A DNA stretch of 10,035 nt from Skeletonema tropicum (taxonomy: Eukaryota; Bacillariophyta; Thalassiosirophyceae; Thalassiosirales; Thalassiosiraceae), in NCBI GenBank assembly GCA_037178625.1, contig JAWZXG010000128.1:1-10035 (forward strand), in the 5' to 3' direction. Shown in pieces: positions 7,293-10,035 of the stretch. A program made the translations under genes and the position numbers. The notes under the pieces are model-generated. The model was not told where the DNA came from. It saw only the letters and a program-made list of their open reading frames with translations, and made no database searches. Each line of letters starts with the position of its first letter. Within the stretch, counting starts at the first letter, position 1.

Positions 7293-7756
7293 ATGAAGAA
7301 GTTTTTGAAACTTCCCTCCGACAAAAATGACACACATGACCTCGCCAATGACAATGATAGCTAGCTCTCGACGCAAATTGACATCGATGATTTGTGTCAC
7401 CAAACACATGTTGCTGCAATGGCATTCAAGCTAACATAGAGAACAATAGTGATGTCATCAATGATGACGGCAGCCAAGCGCCTAACCATCTCAGTGCCCC
7501 TCGCACCACACAACAACACCTTCACGATGAAGAAGTAGACGAAGATGAAATCATCCCCAACCAAATGCTCCTCTATCACAACCTCAGCATCTCCAATTGG
7601 TCCACCGCCCTCAAATCCCTCCGCGACCATCCCCTCTCAGCATCCATATGGAGGATCATCAATCGACATGGGAGAATGCTCCCCCTCCACGCGGCACTAT
7701 TGTACGGTGCTTGTGACAATGCCTGGAGCCACATGATAAATGATTTGCTCTATTGA
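7293..7756 (+). pseudogene. N-terminal remnant of an ankyrin-like repeat protein
   Basis: An ATG at 7293 opens MKKFLKLPSDKNDTHDLAND and meets TAG at 7362-7364. After a frame change the sequence runs in frame 2 from 7391 to TGA at 7754-7756, where the only ATG is far inside (7565). Residues in the long frame include an acidic linker (DEEVDEDE). Then NWSTALKSLRDHPLSASIW and RHGRMLPLHAALLYGACDN follow. The latter has the G-x-LPLHAAL-x-x-GA core of an ankyrin repeat. The sequence stops after this first repeat, where such proteins normally carry several more. A fragment resembling later repeats is at 2477-2902, but the order is reversed (it lies upstream), so they are not halves of one simple gene. 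Real decay is likely; the family call is by eye. Confidence 0.45.
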
Positions 7757-8264
7757 AAGAAATTGATTCTTAGACAAATTGTGAGCCTGTTTTTAGAGTA
7801 AAGAATGATGAAGACGAAAGTTGAAAAAGTCCGCCAACTAAATATTCTCACACTCCCTCGTGCACTGAAGTCTGATATTTCATTAGATCGGAAAGATGAG
7901 TACCCGGGTACGAGACTTGATGTAGTTTTTGTGCTAACTTGAGCGCTTCAAGTTGTTGTTTGCTGTACTGAGAGATAAAAAGCTTGTGCTTGTGTTGTTG
8001 AGAGCTGAGAATATGCTGTGTTTCATTGTGAGCAGAAAGCTGAATCTGTAGTAGTTGGAATATGTGATGAGAGTTTCATCAGAGAATCTGTTGCTTGTGC
8101 GCTTGAAGAGCAAGCGAGGTAGTGTGGTGCGGTTGACACGCCCCGGTAAAAATGTTCTGAGTGTAAGATAGTAATTGCCACTGAGAGCAAAAATAGTAAA
8201 GGTTCGACAGGCAGTCGAATCAATACTATCTACACGACAACAAACCACGGCGGTGGTCTCCGCT
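7757..8264. other. Intergenic gap, no convincing gene
   Basis: A 45-codon ATG ORF at 7805-7942 (plus) and a 123-codon minus-strand ORF at 8305-7934 are open. Neither shows domain character; the minus one is Ser/Thr-rich and overlaps the start of the VPS36-like region. ACCAC...GTGGT at 8245-8258 is a small inverted repeat. Confidence 0.35.
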
Positions 8265-9352
8265 GACCTGCTTAGGAAAACGAATCTCTCTCCATCTGGA
8301 CTCATCCAACTCGAATCCGATGTTGGCGAAGTGTAGAAACATTAGTTTGTACCAATTTTGAGCTTCGCTATGAGGGATCTGGTCCATTGCCAAAGCCTGT
8401 GGGTACAGAATCAGGTTTTACAGATTTTTGGACAAGCGAGAGATGTGAACCTCTCCTGTCACATTACTACACATAGGATTGTTCTAGTAGATGAAACGGA
8501 AGCATTAGCTGGCTCTATACCGCATCCTTTGGTGCAAACTGCCGAGGGGAATGGTGGGTCTTCGTTTCATTCTCCAATGGGATCATATAAAATTGACTTG
8601 AACACGCTCGCATGGGGAGAATTGCTCATTGTGTTTCGAGGCGAAGGGAGGCAGCCATACACACAATCAGGCAAAGATAGAGATGGAGCATTGAAGGCAA
8701 TCCTCCGAGCGAAGAAACGAAAGGCATGGGGAGACACGGAGAGACAAGCAGAGAAAGAAGCGTCGCGACCAAGTAAAACTATTGCGGCTAGAAGAGTACC
8801 TAGGCGTTGATGCTATCATGACAAAGAATGAGCTTCTTCGTCGGGAAAACGCCAATTTGGCAGAAACAGCGTTTGGAGGCAACAACAATAATGCAAAGTC
8901 GGGTGGCCTCGTGTCAAAAAAGAAGGGCAACCAAGAGAGTATTGATGCATTCATGAGAGAGGCAACACCGCTGTTAAAAGTGATTCAAAAATACACCAGT
9001 ACAATCGAGCGTGAACGAAGAGCTGCAGCTTTGCCAAACAACAATGTACATGGTATGTAATGCTTTCAAACAACACAACGATACAGAAAAACTTGTCGCG
9101 ATGCTCGAAAACATGGGCATGACATCTGCACTGTCGGAAAAACAATCAGGATCCATGTACCACAAACAACTTGCACGTCAAATTGTCGACTTTTTACGAC
9201 GCAATGAAAGGCTGAACAAGGCAGGAGGTATGATGACGCTGACAGATGTGTATTGCTTATTCAATAGAGCAAGAGGGACTAACATGATTTCCCCAGATGA
9301 TTTGCTGAAGGCACTCGACTTAATGGAAGATTTGGTACAAATTAGATGTTGA
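8265..9352 (+). pseudogene. VPS36: VPS36-like ESCRT-II subunit, frameshifted, start codon missing
   Basis: VPS36 links ubiquitinated cargo to ESCRT-II at endosomes through an N-terminal GLUE domain and two C-terminal winged helices. NLSPSGLIQLESDVG is in frame 3 from about 8283. VETLVCTNFELRYEGSGPLP is in frame 2 (about 8333-8410). CHITTHRIVLVDE, then YKIDLNTLAWGELLIVFRGE and KAILRAKKRKAW (GLUE core and last helix) are in frame 3. GVDAIMTKNELLRRENANLA is in frame 1. LVAMLENMGMTSAL, MYHKQLARQIVDFLRRNERL and MISPDDLLKALDLMEDL (winged-helix region) are in frame 2. Breaks lie near 8333, 8410, 8795 (about four extra bases, CCTA) and 9050. No ATG exists in the opening frame back to the stop at 8172. 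The C-terminal end past 9352 is unclear. The family call rests on motif order recalled from the family. Confidence 0.75.
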
Positions 9353-9540
9353 GGTGAATATTCTGGGCTGATCTTAACTCTTCGAGACTGCAAGATGGAG
9401 TCATTACAAACATAAATGATTATGTTTTCCACGATGCACTTGGAGGTGATCACGTGATGCGCAGCATTTGAGCATGCATTCGATTGTGCCGTAGTGAGAT
9501 TAGACACCGCAGCTAATAGAATCACTTCCGAAACTGGGTG
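9353..9540 (+). other. Possible frameshifted 3' extension of the VPS36-like gene
   Basis: Frame 1 is open from 9358 to a TGA at 9469-9471 and contains LQDGVITNINDYVFHDALGG. With one T removed near 9467 the frame would run on through HAFDCAVVRLDTAANRITSE to a TGA near 9540. The protein-like character and position suggest the C-terminus of the same gene, but I cannot match it to the second winged helix of VPS36. It could be a separate remnant. Confidence 0.3.
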
Positions 9541-9636
9541 ATTAGTGGAACATTTTAGATAGCAAAACAATCAAACGCATCATTACTATGTCGCCACCCC
9601 TCCATTGCGCTGTCACAACATGAAGCATAGAAAGGC

Positions 9637-9870
9637 ATGCTAATTCTTTGCCTTCACTTTTCTGTGGGAAGGCGTACATATGGTACACTTCGATACTTAT
9701 GTGTCTCCAGACTTTACTTTCTCGCCAGTGAGAAAACACTTTCCCGCATGACTGAACTTTTTGCCGCAGCTGAAAGAGTCGTTGTTGTCCTTCGATCCAC
9801 ACTCTCAAACAGATCACTTTTCAGCAAACCAACGACGTCGTGGTGGTTGGATTATGGTGATCGAAGGTGA
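9637..9870 (+). CDS. Hypothetical 77-aa ORF ending at a donor-like site, doubtful
   Basis: A true ATG at 9637 opens 77 codons with mixed composition and no recognised motif (ending TSWWLDYGDRR). The stop overlaps GAAG|GTGAGTT at about 9868, a good donor consensus, so it might be a first exon reading past the right edge. The repeat copy follows at 9974. The minus-strand ORF over the same bases begins with a non-ATG codon. Confidence 0.15.
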   Translation: MLILCLHFSVGRRTYGTLRYLCVSRLYFLASEKTLSRMTELFAAAERVVVVLRSTLSNRSLFSKPTTSWWLDYGDRR

Positions 9871-9973
9871 GTTCATTCCGACGACAGACGTCTCGTGCCT
9901 CGTGCGTCCTCTGTGCCAAATCTCGGAGTTTCGGAGGATTGTTGGATTGGAGATATGTTTTGTTAAGTTAATG

Positions 9974-10035
9974 GCCCTCAGGTGCACTCGGTTTGGGGTT
10001 CCGAGAGAGATAGTAATGGTCGGTTTCCAAGGTGG
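9974..10035 (+). repeat. 62-bp dispersed repeat, copy 2, cut by the window edge
   Basis: This is the second copy of the element at 6475-6536, in the same orientation 3499 bp downstream. It matches to the last base of the window, so the element probably continues. The bases just upstream differ from those upstream of copy 1 except for a TGGCCC-like patch, so the hairpin array is not part of this copy. Confidence 0.85.

Noticed and set aside
7934..8305. 123-codon minus-strand ORF with a true ATG
   Set aside because: It is Ser/Thr-rich without domain features, overlaps the start of the VPS36-like coding region on the other strand, and has no supporting splice or leader signals.
3173..9352. Programmed ribosomal frameshifting as an explanation for the frame changes
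   Set aside because: Too many sites in three unrelated genes, in both directions, with no shared slippery heptamer or downstream structure.
9542..9817. 91-codon minus-strand ORF near the right edge
   Set aside because: It begins with a non-ATG codon and has no recognisable features.

Overview
The window reads as a eukaryotic nuclear fragment, most likely from a diatom or another stramenopile. It has short GT-AG introns (59 to 109 nt). Its recognisable proteins are eukaryotic housekeeping types: a VPS36-like ESCRT-II subunit and a PLP-dependent cysteine synthase. It also holds scraps of an ankyrin-type repeat protein of a style I associate with diatom genomes. The taxonomic call is inference from recalled protein style, not from a search. 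I see no bacterial operons, CRISPR arrays, tRNAs or rRNAs.

Layout. Positions 1-1956 hold the 3' part of an unrecognised plus-strand gene that runs in from the left edge. It is explained best by several small introns, with at least one frame break that may not be an intron. Positions 1957-2476 are non-coding, with a diverged ~90-bp direct repeat pair and a small inverted repeat. Positions 2477-2902 are an ATG-less fragment resembling the end of an ankyrin-like protein. Positions 3173-4071 (minus) are a cysteine synthase with intact PLP-family motifs, a good 109-nt intron, several indels, an 18-base G run and a missing C-terminus. Positions 4072-4678 lie between divergent genes. Positions 4679-5374 (plus) are a conserved-looking gene of unknown function broken by about five to six frame changes. 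Positions 5375-6540 are rich in repeats, including five tandem hairpins with co-varying stems. Positions 7293-7756 are the N-terminal part of an ankyrin-like protein. Positions 8265-9352 are a VPS36-like gene spread over shifting frames. A 62-bp element occurs at 6475-6536 and again at 9974-10035, touching the right edge.

The overriding feature is that three unrelated coding regions are each interrupted by small indels, many in short homopolymers. Either this is a decaying gene graveyard, or the assembly keeps uncorrected long-read indels. The lost start and truncated ends favour real decay for at least part of it. The genes do not form an evident pathway. The most unusual structural signals are the co-varying hairpin array and the dispersed 62-bp element.
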